Below, in pieces: positions 63,717 through 64,000 of a stretch of 64,000 nucleotides of DNA (position 1 is its first letter; each line of letters opens with the position of its first letter). This DNA comes from Fodinicurvata sp. EGI_FJ10296. Lineage in GTDB: Bacteria > Pseudomonadota > Alphaproteobacteria > DSM-16000 > Inquilinaceae. The notes beneath the pieces were generated by a model that saw only the letters and a program-made list of their open reading frames with translations, had not been told where the DNA came from and did not search any database. The position numbers were made by a program, and so were the translations under genes. Location: positions 124,001 through 188,000 of the forward strand of contig NZ_JBFCVL010000008.1 in the NCBI RefSeq assembly GCF_040712075.1, written 5' to 3'.

Positions 63717-64000
63717 ATGCCATCCCCCCTCAGCAGCCGGACTGTCGAGATCATAAAGGCGACAGCACCGGTGCTTGAAACGCACGGGTTGGACATTGTG
63801 CACGCCATGTATGGCCGCATGTTTAAAAATCCGGAAATTCGGGATATGTTCAATCAGAGCCACCAGGGCGACGATAGTCAACCCCGAGCTTTGACCGGCG
63901 CGATACTGGCCTATGCACAAAACATCGACAATCTGGACGCGCTGGTGCCGGTGGTCGAGCGTATTGCCCAGAAGCATGTCGGACTTCAGATCCTGCCCGA
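63717..64000 (+). CDS. hmp: Flavohemoglobin (nitric oxide dioxygenase), N-terminal part
   Basis: The frame from ATG 63717 (AGGAG upstream) runs to the window end, giving the first 94 residues of the globin domain. SRTVEIIKATAPVLETHGLDI and YGRMFKNPEIRDMFNQSHQ are the A/B/C-helix pattern of flavohemoglobins, and RIAQKHVGLQI carries the proximal haem-ligand His. Hmp converts nitric oxide and O2 to nitrate using NAD(P)H; the FAD and NAD domains should follow off the window. The NsrR-type operator upstream supports a nitric-oxide-detoxifying role. Confidence 0.9.
   Translation, partial: MPSPLSSRTVEIIKATAPVLETHGLDIVHAMYGRMFKNPEIRDMFNQSHQGDDSQPRALTGAILAYAQNIDNLDALVPVVERIAQKHVGLQILP

Overview
The window is GC-rich, dense and almost entirely chromosomal in character. 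It suggests a free-living heterotrophic alphaproteobacterium, probably from a Rhodospirillales-like lineage. This is inferred from the argD-argF-hslO order, PdeM, a DUF5368/sulfide:quinone oxidoreductase pair, tripartite tricarboxylate transport, an ExoF-like exporter and the base composition. No rRNA, tRNA, transposase, integrase, phage gene or CRISPR array was recognised. Both ends cut a gene: a sugar-binding protein at the left edge and a flavohemoglobin at the right edge.

Layout. 1-6 kb: truncated ABC sugar-binding protein, a periplasmic serine beta-lactamase-like hydrolase, and a two-gene CTQ quinoprotein amine oxidase system (LodA/GoxA-like oxidase with a Tat signal plus its LodB/GoxB-like flavoprotein). 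6-11 kb: hydrolase-OsmC fusion, GAF histidine kinase, dgoK-dgoA for D-galactonate use. 11-15 kb: argD-argF-hslO and a lipoprotein. 15-21 kb: an exopolysaccharide operon encoding a large synthase with GH18-like, deacetylase and GT2 domains, an ExoF-like exporter with a hexapeptide repeat, and a GH18 hydrolase. 21-27 kb: a divergent pair consisting of a cytochrome P450 fused to two cyclic-nucleotide-binding domains and a class III nucleotidyl cyclase, then a convergent patatin. 27-38 kb: 5'-nucleotidase-like protein, then a ROK regulator divergent from a sugar ABC importer operon that continues into an epimerase, a Gfo/Idh/MocA dehydrogenase, xylose isomerase and an Old Yellow Enzyme.

38-48 kb: small basic protein with a terminator, autotransporter, palindromic intergenic repeats, GGDEF/EAL protein, and TctCBA. 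48-55 kb: DUF5368 protein with a Tat-targeted sulfide:quinone oxidoreductase, an L-2-hydroxyglutarate-oxidase-like enzyme, a tandem fluoride channel pair, a cupin/TetR pair with a NemR-type operator, a split TPP decarboxylase, PdeM and UppP. 56-61.5 kb: a lipid-modification operon (FAD oxidoreductase, DUF1365, cyclopropane-synthase-like methyltransferase, GPH/MFS transporter, DUF3833 lipoprotein). 61.5-64 kb: SMR exporter preceded by what looks like a guanidine-II riboswitch, a PAS histidine kinase, and hmp behind an NsrR-type operator.

The most novel-looking item is the cyclase/P450 pair. A putative cyclic-nucleotide producer sits head to head with an oxygenase-type protein carrying two cyclic-nucleotide sensors, which suggests a second-messenger-controlled P450. 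The guanidine riboswitch and the NsrR and NemR-type operators make testable regulatory predictions. All calls are from reading the sequence; no database search was run.
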